Shown in pieces: positions 36,252 through 47,780 of a DNA stretch of 64,000 bases. The translations under genes were made by a program, and so were the position numbers. The DNA lies in assembly GCA_019915135.1 (NCBI GenBank), contig JAHLMK010000003.1, positions 1,488,001 through 1,552,000 on the forward strand, written 5' to 3'. Below the pieces are notes generated by a model. That model did no database searches, had not been told where the DNA came from, and saw only the letters and a program-made list of their open reading frames with translations. Position 1 is the stretch's first letter. Each line of letters starts with the position of its first letter. This stretch comes from Strobilurus pachycystidiatus (Eukaryota > Basidiomycota > Agaricomycetes > Agaricales > Physalacriaceae).

Positions 36252-37857
36252 ATGAAGTCCACGTCTATCCTCATCACCCTCGCCTTGGCTCTATCGGTCA
36301 GTGCAGCACCGCAGCCTTTCGGTGGCTTCGGGGGGAACAAAGGGTTTGGTGGCGGAAACAAAGGAGGTTTCGGAGGTTTTGGAGGCGGTAAGGGTGGGAA
36401 AGGCGGCAAGGGCGGTGCAGTCGCTGGTGTATGTTTCTACCTCACATCAAAGGACCATACTCACCTATCATTGAAAACAGGGAGCTGCTGCTGGTGGCGC
36501 CGCTGGTGCTGCTGGAGGTGCTGCAGCTGGTGCTGCTACTGGAGGTAATGCCGCCACAAACTCAACGGGTGCCGACACTGGCGCGGCCAGCAGTAGTGCA
36601 GTCGACACTGGTGCCGCCGGTGCCGCCAGTGCAACCGACGTAGGTGCCGCCAGTGCGACCGACGTAGGTGCCGCCAGTGCGACCGACGTAGGTGCCGCCA
36701 GTGCGACCGACGTAGGTGCCGCCAGTGCGACCGACGTTGGCGCCGCCAGTGCGACCGACACTGGTGCGGCTGCGGCCGCTTCTAGTGCCGCCGCCGATTC
36801 CGACCCTCAGTCATCATTGAGTGGGCGATTTTCTTTCTACGCCCGCCTCGTATTCATTTATCTGTTTTTCCAGCCCTTGACCCTAGAGTGATCGCAACAG
36901 GCTTCGAGAACGATGGGCAGGACGTGCCTACCGCTGGTACGATAGTCTTACTTTTGTGCCTCCAAAGCAAAAACTTACTGATTGTATGCTTTAGGTCAAG
37001 TTGCTTCGTTGACATCGTCGAACAACTTTATCAACTTCTGCCTTACCGTGCCCAACCTCCCAATCACGAATGGAAAGCAGATCACTACCGGCTCTTGCAA
37101 CCCAGGTTAGTCTTATTGTGTGAGCTAATAGAGACTGTTCTGATCTTAAAACGATCCACCTTAGCCCCCATTGGTGTCATTCCCAGCACTGACAACATGC
37201 CTTCCGCCAAATTCGTTTCACCTACCAATAACGACAACCTTGATGCCAACACTGAGTTCACCATCACAATGGCTATCAACAAGTGAGTGGATGAGGACTG
37301 TCGAACAAAAGCAACCTCGGCTGATGCTCAAGTAGCCTGGATGCCGGACACTTCGTGAATGCCCAGGAGAACTACTTCGCTGCACCCCAGACCCTCAACG
37401 GCAATGGCCAAATTGTTGGACACACTCACGTCGTCATCGAAACTCTCAGTTCGGTGACACAAACTACGCCCACAAACCCCCAAGACTTCGCGTTCTTCAA
37501 GGTGATTCTTTTGTGCCACTTACACTGTGCTCCAATTGACCACGGCACAGGGTATCAACGGAGGGGCAGTAAACGGACAAGTGACTGCCGATGTCACCAA
37601 GGGCTTGCCTGAAGGCTCCTACCGCTTGTGCTCTATCAATTCGAGCTCTAACCATCAGCCTGTCATCGTTCCCGTCGCACAACACGGATCTCTTGATGAC
37701 TGCGTTTACGTGCGTTTCATTCCAACGCATCTTTGGTAAAATGATGTACTGAGATACCGCGTAGTTCACTGTAGGAGGTGCTGCTGCCGCGGCTGGCAAT
37801 GCTACTGCTGCTGCAGGAGGTGCTGCTGCTGCTGGTAATGCCACTGCGACTGCTTAA
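36252..37857 (+). CDS. Secreted Gly/Ala-rich protein, paralogue of 29.7 kb gene
   Basis: Eight exons (36252-36428, 36481-36820, 36874-36936, 36995-37105, 37165-37282, 37336-37501, 37551-37709, 37765-37857) join to 408 residues. A signal peptide (MKSTSILITLALALSVSAAP) is followed by a Gly/Lys/Phe-rich stretch, an Ala/Gly run and six tandem GAASATDV-like units. The C-terminal domain matches the minus-strand paralogue almost motif for motif: SSNNFINFCLTV, then CNPAPIGVIPS, then NYFAAPQTLNGNGQIVGHTH, then NHQPVIVPVAQHG. The CBM19-like cysteine module is absent, and a new Ala/Gly/Asn tail (GGAAAAGNATATA) is added. It is probably cell-wall or extracellular; the function of the shared domain is unknown to me. 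Confidence 0.8.
36619..36762 (+). repeat. Six in-frame 24-bp tandem repeats
   Basis: Units begin GGTGCCGCCAGTGC and encode GAASATDV; five are near-identical and the sixth ends GACACT (TDT). They lie in exon 2 of the secreted protein and keep the frame, so copy number can change without breaking it. Confidence 0.92.
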
Positions 37858-38231
37858 CGAGTATCGCTACAGTGGGTACATACGTCTCATAACTCGTTGA
37901 ACGCACTTGGCTCACCTTGAATTCAAGCTTTTTATTTGGAGATAGAGCAGACACGTATGGAAGGACTGGCTCCTGGAGTACCTATACCAGAATTCATTAA
38001 TCGCATACCTCTTGTGATCATGAGCATCAAGCTTGAGATGCGACTTGAAAGCTTCTGTTGAGCGAAATATATGAACAAAGACAGGGAACACAACATCTCT
38101 GAGTGTTGATGATGTCTAAGCTAGCTCTCCGGACTCCAACGCGTCGACCTCGCGTCGGTGGTAATAGCATCACATGATTATGATGATAGAGTCCAGACCC
38201 GCGTCGGCCGCCTTCCTTCCTTCTCTCCTCC
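37858..38231. other. Intergenic, no gene recognised
   Basis: Holds the 3' UTR of the secreted-protein gene and the promoter of the LRR gene. Nothing else was seen. Confidence 0.5.
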
Positions 38232-39595
38232 ATGTCTGCCTTGTCGCTGTCGCAGTCAACAACCTATTCAGACTCGCCGCCGTCCTCTCCGAACCCATGC
38301 ATTGACTCCTCGCCGCCGTCCTCGCCCGGCTCAGAGCCCGCCGACTCGTTCGTCTTCAAGGAGCCCTACGCCGCGTCCCACAAACTCACGCGCAAGCTGC
38401 GCACGTACGGTTTGGAAGAGAGGGAGCCGCGCAGAGCCAAGTCCCTTGACGGCGATTCGCGGCGCTCAAAGCGTCGGCGGATTGAGGAGAGCTCAGACGA
38501 CGAGACAGGGTTGTTCGCCGACGAAATGGAGATGGATACTGCACGCGACTACGAGGAAGATGTGTGGGAAGAGGCCACCAGTCGCGTGCTTGAGGAGGCG
38601 TGCGGACGTGTTGATTTGAGGTTCATTCCTTCTCTACTCTAATCCTTCTTTAACTAATCAATTTATATGTTCAGCGCCAAAGGCCTCCAGTCGATATCGA
38701 TATCGGCCATGGACAGCTTGCAGCACTTCTTTGTGCCTTCGATTCATGAGGAACACGAGCATGCTCCTTCGATTGCCAGGTCCACTTCCACTGGACAACG
38801 CGTCTTCTCTCGGACATCCTCCCAAGTACTTGGCCTTCCTCGCGAGAAAATTCAGCTCTTTCTGAGCCATAATCAAATTAACTACATTCCCACCGAACTA
38901 TTTGACATCGACAAGCTTGCCGTGCTTGCCATATGTGAGAATTCCTTCTGTGGTGCTATCACTATTTAACGGGCGCTTCAGCACACAACAAACTACGCGT
39001 CATTCCGCCCGAAATTCGGCACCTTCGCAACCTTGAAGTGCTGAACATCTCTTCTAATAAACTGGAATACCTCCCTGCCGAAATCATGGAGCTAAGTCTC
39101 CAGAGTCTGACTGCGACCCACAACCCCTTCATGCACCCACCACCAGATGCCAAGGTGCTTCGTCGGCCGCTCTTCGACAGTCCCGTTCCATCCTTAGCCG
39201 AGATCTGTCTGCGGCTGCTGCTCAAGCAGGAGGTGATGCACCTGGACGCGCCTCCGCGCATGATAAATGCCATGCACAATTGCTTGCGAATTCCACCGTC
39301 TCGTCACCCTAGGTACTCGTCTGGGCATGACTACGACAGCGTGACGGGCTTGAGTACATGCCTGTGCGGCGAGAAGTTTGTGATGCATTCAGAGGAGATG
39401 TTCACTTGGGAGCGTAGGATTGCAGGGTGCGATCCTGGCATGAGGATTCCTGTACGGTGGAGAGGATGTACGGGCTGGTGCTTGGACCTATTGGTGTCGG
39501 ATGATTCTGGAACAGGTGAAGTGGAGAACTTCGTTGGCGAGCTCGAGCCTGTGCGATTGGGTGGGTTGGAAGAGGCTTTCTGGGATGATGAATGA
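38232..39595 (+). CDS. Leucine-rich repeat protein, unknown role
   Basis: Three exons (38232-38620, 38675-38934, 38982-39595) join to 420 residues. The first ~120 residues are disordered and Ser/Pro-rich with a basic, NLS-like stretch (RRSKRRRIEES) and an acidic segment. At least three leucine-rich repeats follow: LFLSHNQINYIPTELFDI, then SHNKLRVIPPEIRHLRNL, then LNISSNKLEYLPAEIMEL, the SDS22/Ras-suppressor type. The C-terminal 200 residues include a CLCG motif and PVRWRGCTGWCLDLL; I do not recognise a domain there. The NLS-like stretch hints at a nuclear protein. Intron phases agree and both introns interrupt coding right beside the repeats. Confidence 0.75.
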
Positions 39596-39880
39596 ACAAG
39601 ATACAAACTACAGTAGTATCTTTCTCAAGGATTTGCTTTGTACGACTAAACCATTCTGTCTAAATGTAAACATCACTTCTTGGGAACTTGTAGAGAGCCA
39701 AGAGTACTGTCGCGTTGCATAAGCTCCTTCTCTTATCGCCACAAGCAGCGTCGGGTATCCCGCTTCCGATCCGTCCGTCTCTCGGACGGGTCCAACGATC
39801 TGTCCTTCCTCGATCAATCTCATTTCAGATATGCATCTGCCTGACATCTCGCTAGCTCTTTCCATCTGCTACCAGTCCAG

Positions 39881-41063
39881 ATGGCCCCCGAGTCCATCAC
39901 CCTCTTCCAGCTATGCCAGTACCCCAAGGAGCCCATGTCATTTGCGCCCCACGTCTGGAAAACGCTCCTCCCCTTACGCCTGCTGGACGTGCCTTTCACC
40001 ACCGAACTCGTCACGCTGACCCAGCTCCGAGAGGAGTTGCCGGCACGGTTTGGGCTGGACAAGGTCACTTTGCCTGTAAGTCTAAATTCAAGTACAAGTG
40101 CTCGCCGCCACACTAAACGCTCGTATGTAGATGATAGCGATCCGGAGCGCGGATGGACTGTCAGAACAGGCCATTCTGGACTCTTATAATATCGCGCAAT
40201 ACGTGAGTGTTAGTTGTGTGTATGTGTTCAATACTAACAAACGAATATGCTATCTAGCTGGAGCAAACCTACTCGACGCCTACCAAATCCATTTATGCGC
40301 CTGCAGGTAACGGAGCTGTCGAAGACGTTGCAGCCGGACGCGCTCACGCCCGCTTCATCGAACAATGGGTACAAAAAAATGGCGGAGCTCTCAGCCCAAC
40401 TATCGCAGCACTAACGCGTTGTTCTCCAGGTCGACAAATGTATGGCGCATGAGCTGAGACCATGCGTCCTCCACACCGTAAGTCTGCCTGCCACCACCAA
40501 ATGTCCAACTATCACAGCACCAACCAACCACCCACGAACAGAGCTACGCCCTATTCCCAGAAGACAAAGACTCAGCAAGCAGAGCGCACTTTCTCGCAAA
40601 GTGCGGCCAGGCAAAACTCGACGAGCTGACGGCGCTTAACTCTGATCGGGACTGGTTGAGGGAGCAGTATGCCCGCGCACGGAAACAGTGGGTGTTACTC
40701 TCTCCCAAGGAAGGACATTGTTGACGAGAAGACATAGACTGGGTCTGATCAACCTCCTGCTAGAGGAAAGGGACCAACGCGGAGAGCCCGGATCCTTCCT
40801 CGCTGGCACAAAACCCACCCACGCCGATTTTTGCGTCTTCGCGTAAGTCCCATCACACTTGCGCGCGCCAATCTAATTGTCATCGATTCAACTTCAGCTT
40901 CTACCCATACTCATTGACGAACCCCTCGCTCGTTCGAAACACCTGGCGACACCCCGAATTGCCATACCTTTCTCGATGGCTGGGTGGTATGTTCGCATCA
41001 GGTCTCGTGGATAAGGAAAGCTTGCTGCCGGAAGACTATGATGAGGTTGAGATTGTTGTATGA
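39881..41063 (+). CDS. Glutathione S-transferase-like protein
   Basis: Seven exons (39881-40075, 40131-40202, 40258-40368, 40430-40477, 40542-40687, 40738-40842, 40898-41063) join to 280 residues. ITLFQLCQYPKEPMSFAPHVWKT is the N-terminal thioredoxin-like strand, but the usual cis-Pro/Ser-Glu pattern is weak; LSEQAILDSYNIAQYLEQTY matches the DS-xIxxYLE glutathione-contact helix. The C-terminal all-helical domain contains FLAGTKPTHADFCVFAFY, the conserved N-cap/hydrophobic staple region of GST folds. Fungal GSTs of this kind act in detoxification of wood extractives or in beta-ether cleavage, but the substrate is not evident. The first catalytic position is uncertain, so a non-catalytic role is possible. 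Confidence 0.78.
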
Positions 41064-41101
41064 GACTCAGAGATACGAATGCATAATTAGTGTATACCAT
41101 G

Positions 41102-41572
41102 TCAAAGCACACCACCGAGAACGAGCTCGTACGACTGGGGTACCCCGGCTTCTCTGGACAAGCCATGAAAGTCGTACTCCACAAACATCCTCAACCCAAT
41201 CGCGACCTTTCTGATGGACCATCGTATAAGCCTGAGGGCGCACGCTATGGCGAGTGCTACGGCGAGAATCGCCAAGGCGATGTGATATTTGAAGCGAGGC
41301 AAGTCGTTCAGCCAGTTGTGGACGCGGGGAATGCGCGGTAAGGCGACTATGGCGAGGAGCAGGGATGCAAAGACGAAAGGCGGGGCGATGGTGTGGTATA
41401 CACGTTGCTGGTTGATATCGGGGTCGTCGAGGAAATGGGAGATGATGTCTTGCACGCCTTCCATAAAGGTCTTCTGCGGAGGCGCCTTTCGTCTGCGCCC
41501 GAAAGTAGACTCCTCGGCACTGACTGCGCCAGGTGGAACGGCTGAGTGCCTAATACGGGAAACAGCGGGCAT
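41102..41572 (-). CDS. Small membrane protein, unknown
   Basis: Single-exon minus-strand frame; ATG at 41572 gives 156 residues and is preferred over an upstream non-ATG start. The N-terminus is basic and polar (TFGRRRKAPPQKTF). Two hydrophobic segments follow (APPFVFASLLLAIVALP and YHIALAILAVALAIACALRL), separated by RIPRVHNWLNDLPRFK. No family was recognised. It converges with the GST-like gene, whose stop is 38 bases away. Confidence 0.6.
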   Translation of the reverse strand: MPAVSRIRHSAVPPGAVSAEESTFGRRRKAPPQKTFMEGVQDIISHFLDDPDINQQRVYHTIAPPFVFASLLLAIVALPRIPRVHNWLNDLPRFKYHIALAILAVALAIACALRLIRWSIRKVAIGLRMFVEYDFHGLSREAGVPQSYELVLGGVL

Positions 41573-41748
41573 GTCCTTGAGGTGATAGTACGTTATAGAA
41601 AGTTGAGAAGAGCGTGGCGTGGAGCAAGTCACCGATCGTTCCTTTACCAAATCAATCAACCAGACTTCAGACGCCTCGAATAACACTGATTAACACAAAT
41701 GAGGATGATATACAGCTGTGGTACAAAGAGAAGATAGATACCAGGCAC

Positions 41749-42505
41749 TCATTGATATGCCAGACGGAACATGAACTGGAAGCTGTACTGCTTGGTATCG
41801 GGGTCCCAGTGGGACCAGTTCCAGTAGCCGGCGTCGTCAGCTTCGTCCTCTATTTCCCTAGCCGGTATCCGGAAAGCAATCGTCTCGTACGGCTCAGCAG
41901 CAACCTGAGCAGATGATGAATAGACGTTGTAGAAAGCGTAGAAACTACTCACAATGAGATATTGGTACGCCTTATTGGGCGCCTCCCTCTTTTGCTCCCA
42001 TGCGCTCATGAACCGTCTGCGAGGAATGACTCCAGGCTTGATCTGAGGCAGATGGACCTGCACCATCATGCCCTCCTTGCCTGTGTCCAGGTCGCGCACC
42101 TTCGTCACGCGATACCCCGGGCGTCCTATTTTCAAGAAAACTTTTCGCTGGATACTGCTCTGGGTCGGCGCGATCATGAGCTGGGTGTCCTTGGCATCGC
42201 GAGCCGCGCGGCGCGCCAGGTTAGTTTGATGCTTTTTGCCTTGGGTGTGGGCAAGGTAGGAGCCTTCGTTGGTGTGGAGAGTCAAGCACAGTCGACATTC
42301 GAGGGAGCCTAAATGATTGCGCAAGATATAGGGATCCTGTTCAGATTTGTTAGCGAAGGAGACAGCCAATAAAAAGGTGGCGCACCTTGGCCAGGTCTAT
42401 AGTCTCCAGCGCTAGTTTTCGCAGGCGTTCACGTCGGTCGACATTGGTCTCTGACGCTCCAGCAACTCCTCCACCTCCAAATTTGGAACCGACCCGATTC
42501 TGCAT
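41749..42505 (-). CDS. Splicing factor 3A subunit 2 (SF3A2/Prp11)
   Basis: Minus-strand gene with start ATG at 42505. Exon 1 encodes MQNRVGSKFGGGGVAGASE, then VDRRERLRKLALETIDLAK; an intron joins it to DPYILRNHLGSLECRLC, then THTNEGSYLAHTQGKKHQTNL, the U1-like C2H2 zinc finger (CxxC...HxxxxxH). A 48-nt GTGAGT...CAG intron separates AYQYLIV from AAEPYETIAFRIP. The protein ends with YWNWSHWDPDTKQYSFQFMF. SF3A2 is part of the U2 snRNP SF3a complex that helps select the branch point. The gene is essential in yeast. The long proline-rich tail of animal SF3A2 is absent, as in fungi. Confidence 0.93.
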
Positions 42506-42801
42506 TGTTTTAACATTGGTTTCTTTGTAAAGACAAGGCCGTGCACACCTGGAAATCTAACGAGGGAATGAGTTTTGTCTCTTGATAATTGAACATAAAC
42601 GCACCCATTATAGCTTCACTTTAGCTGTCAATATTCAACCAGAGTTGGTGGCGGTGGTAAAGACAGAAGGCCGTAATACTTCGGGCCGCCTAACTGTTGA
42701 AATTTGAAACTCCGCTGACCTGAGGTCTGACTGTTTAACTTTCAGTAGAAGGTCTTGTTCATTCCTTGAACGACTCGCTCCGCCCTTCCAGCTTGTCAGC
42801 C

Positions 42802-45658
42802 ATGTCGAATCCTGACGCGGCTGATGCGCCCGATCTTCAACCTTCTGAAGAACAGGAAACCGCACCAAACGAACGCATACCCCAGAATGACTCTGCTATA
42901 GCAGCAGCGTCCCCACCTGAACCAACAACACCTGCACCTTCACAGACCATCATTCCAGGACCGAATAACACGGCTCAGCAACCAAAGCAATTCTTTGGGC
43001 TGAACCAGGATGCTAATCAATCCCCATCGCCTCCGAGTCAGACGGTGTTCCATGATGACTACGAGAAACGACTTCCAGAGGACGCGTACTGCGCTGAAAC
43101 AGCGCCCAATGCCAGAGTATGGCGCGTATACGTCGAAGAAGCGGCCGAATTTGACAGGATGCTGACGAGCGAGTCTCGCGATGGTCTCGACGTGATGCTA
43201 GTCTTCGTCAGTGTTTTTCTTGTTGGGCTCGACCATAAACCCTTATGGTTCAATACAGGCTGGTCTTTTCTCAGCTGTGGTCACCTCGTTCCTCGTCGAA
43301 GCATCGCAAAATCTCCAGGCGGACTTCACGGAGATGACCGCCCTGCTGCTCTACGATCTTGTCTACATCCAGTTGGCAATGTCGGAGGGTGTCAACCTGC
43401 TGAACATAACCACACCGTCTGTCAATCCCTCTGCAACATTTGAACCAACGGCCAACGATGTCTGGGTCAATGGACTTTGGTCCGTTAGCCTTGCTGCCAG
43501 TCTGGTAGTGGCCCTCGCTGCCGTTCTGGTGAAGCAATGGCTTCATCACTACATGTCCCTTCCTTCCGGCACCCCTCGACTTCGGAGTCATACACGCCAA
43601 TTCCGGTACATGGGCCTAGAGCGCTGGCGCGTCCGTGCCATCATTGGAGTGCTGCCCATAACCATGCACATCTCCTTAACCCTCTTCTTCATGGGCCTTG
43701 TCCTTTTCTACATCCCTCTACGCACATCGTTGGCTTGGACAATTGGTGTTATCACTGTCATCGTCTGTGTTCTCTACCTGATCAGCAACGCACTCCCCGT
43801 GATATTCCCACAATGTCCGTACCAGACGCCTTTGACCGACTTTCTCCATTATGGATATCAATCCATCATCGCGACGTGGCGACTTATTGGACAGGCTTGG
43901 TCCTACGCCCTACGTCAACTCAATCGATCATCTTCTTTGTTTGACAACCAATGGTATAACAGCACCTCACCTCCGGCTCAGACTGTATCTCGTGTCGCTG
44001 TCGAAGCTAGCGTGGTGGCCTCCAGCTGCCCCACAGTCTCTGTGGATGCGTTGAACTCGTTATTCCACATGTCTTCCAATCCATCCGTTCAAAGCATTGT
44101 TATACAGGCCATCGGAGGGCTTACAGTCGAGTCCAAGAGACATGCGGAGAAAATTTGGGCTGGCGACAAGGAGTTCAACTACCGTAGCTGGGAACTCTTA
44201 TGTCAAGTTTCTCGAATCAATAACACGATGAGGCCCTTTTTCCAGTCAGCATCGCCTTCCCCAGGTTGTGAAAATGTTCATGAACGTATTCGGCGTTCTT
44301 GCATATTCCTTCCTCAGTCACCGGTCCGATTTTACTCTCAGGCTGATGGAATCATCAATGTTGAACGTGAGCCGCGCTACGCGTCTGCTGCCTGGCTTTC
44401 ACATGAATCACCTGCTGTTCGTCCACAAGTCAGTGCCGCCGAGTACTTGACCCTCTTTCATGAAATCCTCCACGCTGAATTGCATCCTTTGGTGTGGAAG
44501 CGGATATTCAAGATTGCCGTAGACTCTGATGCCTTCAAACTCAAAGACGCGAGGCTCAACCGGACATATGCAGATATTCTTAGCTACCTGATATCTCACC
44601 GTTTTGAGATAGAAACCTTACCTTTGGATACACCTTACCGTGTGGAGCAGGCCTTGTTTACTGGGCATCCTGATGAGACGGTCGACGTTCTGCAGGGCAT
44701 ACCAATGCTCGCGCTATCTGAAGTTGACCACTCACTGGAATCTTTCTCTCGTTTGTTGATATCTGCCAGCAAATGTGCTATACTTCAGATTCGGACCATC
44801 AACATCATCACACATTCATCAGATTGCGAGCCCTTTGTCGAGTTACTGTCTTCCGTCTTCCAACATGTTGGCCTCGGTGAAGAGACTGCGCGTTGCTACC
44901 GTGACCTACTTGGAGAAGTAATGGATTTTTACGAGCCGTCACCAATCTTTCCTTCAGACCTGCCGCTCCTCCGACGTCTGCGCTGTGCAGTTGTCCGAGC
45001 ATACCAGTGTATCATCTTCGAGGGAGCTTCTGTGCCATTCTTCCCTCGAATCTTGCGGGTTCCAATTGCCAGCTGCGTGTCTAGAGAGTTCACCACACTT
45101 GGGGAATCTGGGCATATCATCGAGATTTTCCAACTCATGCATATCGCTCTCTTTTTTAGACGCGAGGAGGCGTATCATATTTTCATTGATGACAACTGGA
45201 TGACCACGATCTCGGAGCTCTGGGTCGTGACAACCGCTCAGCGCGACATTCAGGAAGTCGTTGCAAATTTTACCTACTACGTACTTGATCACTCAAACAC
45301 TGTGTCGCTCGAAATACTCCTGCATCCCCGCCGGCTCCTATTTGTCTTACTGGCCTTGGCGACGCGGGACCGCGACTTTACCGACGTGGAATTGAAGTTG
45401 CGCGACTCTTGCTTGCGTCATTCGTCATGGGCCGACTGTCACCAGAAGCTGAGAGACCTTCTCAACTGGTGCCGAGACGTCGACCAAGTTGGAGATGCCA
45501 GTCTTCTTGCATTCCCACTGGAAGGGTTCTTCGAGGGAAAGGTTTTACAACTGGCCAATAGTACCGTCAATCTGGACAGCAAATTACAGACGATGCTCAA
45601 GGAGCCACAGATTGCTGCCCGTATTGAAGCTGCGTTGATCAAAATGGACGAGTTATAA
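42802..45658 (+). CDS. DUF6535 membrane protein, copy 1
   Basis: Two exons (42802-43206, 43259-45658) join to 934 residues. The N-terminal 110 residues are polar and disordered. The DUF6535 region follows: RVWRVYVEEAAEFDRMLTSE, then GLDVMLVF-AGLFSAVVTSFLVEAS across the intron, then a pair of membrane segments after WVNGLWSVSLAASLVVALAAVLVKQWL, and later ISLTLFFMGLVLFYIPL and IGVITVIVCVLYLISNALP. About 550 soluble helical residues make up the C-terminal part. DUF6535 proteins are numerous in Agaricomycetes and have no known function. A paralogue lies in inverse orientation at 52166-55027. The two proteins are nearly identical through the membrane half and diverge in the C-terminal half. Confidence 0.88.
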
Positions 45659-46177
45659 GTTGCGGCTTAACCAGTTTGTTGAGGACTTACCTACAACAGC
45701 CGGTGTCGTATCTTTCTCCTTGACTTATATAGTACGCGACGTTGGCGGCATTGTATATAGTGAAATTGAAGACACCTCGAAGCGATGTGCGCCACCATCC
45801 GCCCGACATATATCCAAATTTGGAAACGATGCCGTGAAAGCTGCCGGCCTGAAATTCCGAACGGAAAGTTTCGGAAATTGCCTGGATTGGATCCATCATG
45901 ATCTACTCTGCATTCTGTGTTCGCCTTGTTCACTTCAATCCGCTGACTGTTGTTCTTGCTGCTCTTCAGCCGAATTAGTGCCCGAGTGCTACTCCCAGCC
46001 CTTGTTCCTCTGTGGGAGGCGCTGTCATGGCCACGGCAGGTAACAATACCGGCGGTGCTCGTCCATCATCAGGGCCTTGCACAATAACAACGTTGTTCCC
46101 ATGTTGTATATAATGGGCTCGCTGGTCTTCTTATCCTCCTTGCTCTCCCTATACCCTCCATTCCTTCTCATATCATC
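45659..46177. other. Intergenic, no gene recognised
   Basis: Lies between the DUF6535 gene and the homeodomain-like gene. Contains the TATA-like site listed separately and no coding signal. Confidence 0.5.
46108..46115 (+). promoter_or_regulatory. TATA box-like element
   Basis: TATATAAT, about 62 bases upstream of the ATG at 46178, followed by a pyrimidine-rich start region (CTTCTTATCCTCC). Confidence 0.45.
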
Positions 46178-47551
46178 ATGACCTCTAGACTCACTAGCCT
46201 CGAGATACTTTGCACCGCTGCGCGTATATGCAACGAAGAACCACCTCCCGCTTGTTTACAGTGCTGCGTCATTCCTGGCGAATGCGAAAGCCTCACGTAC
46301 TTCGAAGTCCGCAAGGACTGTCTCGTTGTCGTTGACATGGACAACGATAGCACCCCAAGCCTACGGACATACCCTCTCGATAGGCTAAATCCATCGGAAA
46401 TGGCCAGACTAGAGGAACTCTGTAGAGCGAATGGCTCCGGCCAACTATGCGCTTACTGTACACGCGCTTACGCGGTTGAAGCGACGGCATCTATGGATCA
46501 GTGCTACGAAGAATTTGCTGAAGTCGATATGGAGTACGAACCATCATCATCATCTGCGCCACCGCCACGAGCGCCCTCTCCCGAATATCGATCCCCATCT
46601 CCATACGCTGCGAGTCGTTCTCCGTCTCCATACATTCCTAGTCGGTCTGCATCTCCCTATGTCGAGGCGGGTCCTAGCAAACCTAAGAGGGCTGCGAAGT
46701 CTACGAAGGTCCGCTTCACTCTGCCGCCCAAACTCTCGGGCAAGAAGTACACATCTTCGGGACCTTCATCGAGTGATCCCACTCCTGGACCCTCGCGTAT
46801 CGCTTCTCCTCCTCCTGCTCGTAAAAAGACCGCTACCAAAAAGATGGCTCAGAAGGAGACGAAAGAGAAAGTAAAGACGTCGGCCAAAAAGAGTGGGAAG
46901 ACGAAAGCGAAGGCGAAGGCGAAAGCTCCTACTACTGGGAGCCACAAAAGGAAGATTACCAAGGACCTTGTGCTTGAGGCCAAGGTGAAGGAGCTAGACG
47001 CTGCCCATGAGTCTCTGAAAAACAGGCCGATGAATTTCAATCAGGCGGCTATCGCCCATAAAGTATACCACGACATCATAAGGCAGCCTCCCGACTGGTG
47101 GATGTGCTCTCTTGCGGAGAAGCTTGGTCGGTGAGTGCATAAACATCTTCCTGCCTTACATATGTATCTGAGCCGGAGGCACAGTTCCTTCCGCCAGGTT
47201 TACAACTTCTTCAACAACCGCAATCAGAACTTTATGAAGCCCGGCCGTCACCCCGACTACGCACACGACGAACATCAATTTATGTTGTCCTCTGGTGTAT
47301 GCGTCTCGATGCGCCCTTCCGCACGTAGCTTTTCAAACACCTGGACAAATGCTGAATTTGACCGCGTCATCGGAGAGTTTGAGGACAGTCTCCAGGAGAT
47401 CGGGGAAGAGTATCAGGACAGAAGGTCGAATATCGATTATTTTGCCAATCGAAACAGAGCTCGTCCAGATAAAAAGATGGAAAAGAGGCTGGAGGCTTCT
47501 GCTACGGGCGGGAGCGAAGAACTATCAGAGTTGGAGGACGAGGACAGCTAA
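46178..47551 (+). CDS. Divergent homeodomain-like nuclear protein
   Basis: Two exons (46178-47130, 47185-47551) join to 439 residues. The N-terminus has cysteine pairs (ACLQCCVIPGEC, QLCAYC). A Ser/Pro-rich section (RSPSPYAASRSPSPY) and a strongly basic stretch (KKTATKKMAQKE, KSGKTKAKAKAK) follow, typical of nuclear proteins. After the intron the join reads WWMCSLAEKLGR-SFRQVYNFFNNRNQNF, which fits helix 2, turn and recognition helix 3 of a homeodomain: the Asn and Arg of the xNxR core are present but the usual Trp (WF) is Phe. The C-terminus is acidic (ELSELEDEDS). It is probably a DNA-binding protein. The target and role are unknown, and the weak first helix leaves the assignment open. Confidence 0.6.
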
Positions 47552-47780
47552 TGCAAGTATGTTCACGGACGGTCTTTAATCATACTCTAGCATATATTCA
47601 CGTTAATCTGTACTATAGCCACTATTCTGTAAAGCATAAACACTGTTGTTGTTGTATGTAGCATTAATGTAGAGGTAGGGACATGACATACATGACAGAC
47701 ATGAATTCAAGTTTGTGATCGAACGGCTTAAACACGAACCCCCAACTTGCGATTCATTTATATTTTCTTCTCCCATTCTC

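Noticed and set aside
36468..36761. Minus-strand frame made of repeated VALAAPTS units
   Set aside because: Antisense of the GAASATDV repeats in the secreted protein; no start context or intron signals.
36619..36762. Short direct repeats that could suggest a CRISPR array
   Set aside because: There are no unique spacers, the units are contiguous and in frame, and the genome is eukaryotic.
43537..43944. 135-residue frame inside DUF6535 copy 1, repeated almost unchanged in copy 2 (53916-54323)
   Set aside because: It overlaps the real coding frame in another phase; its conservation only reflects the near identity of the two paralogues.
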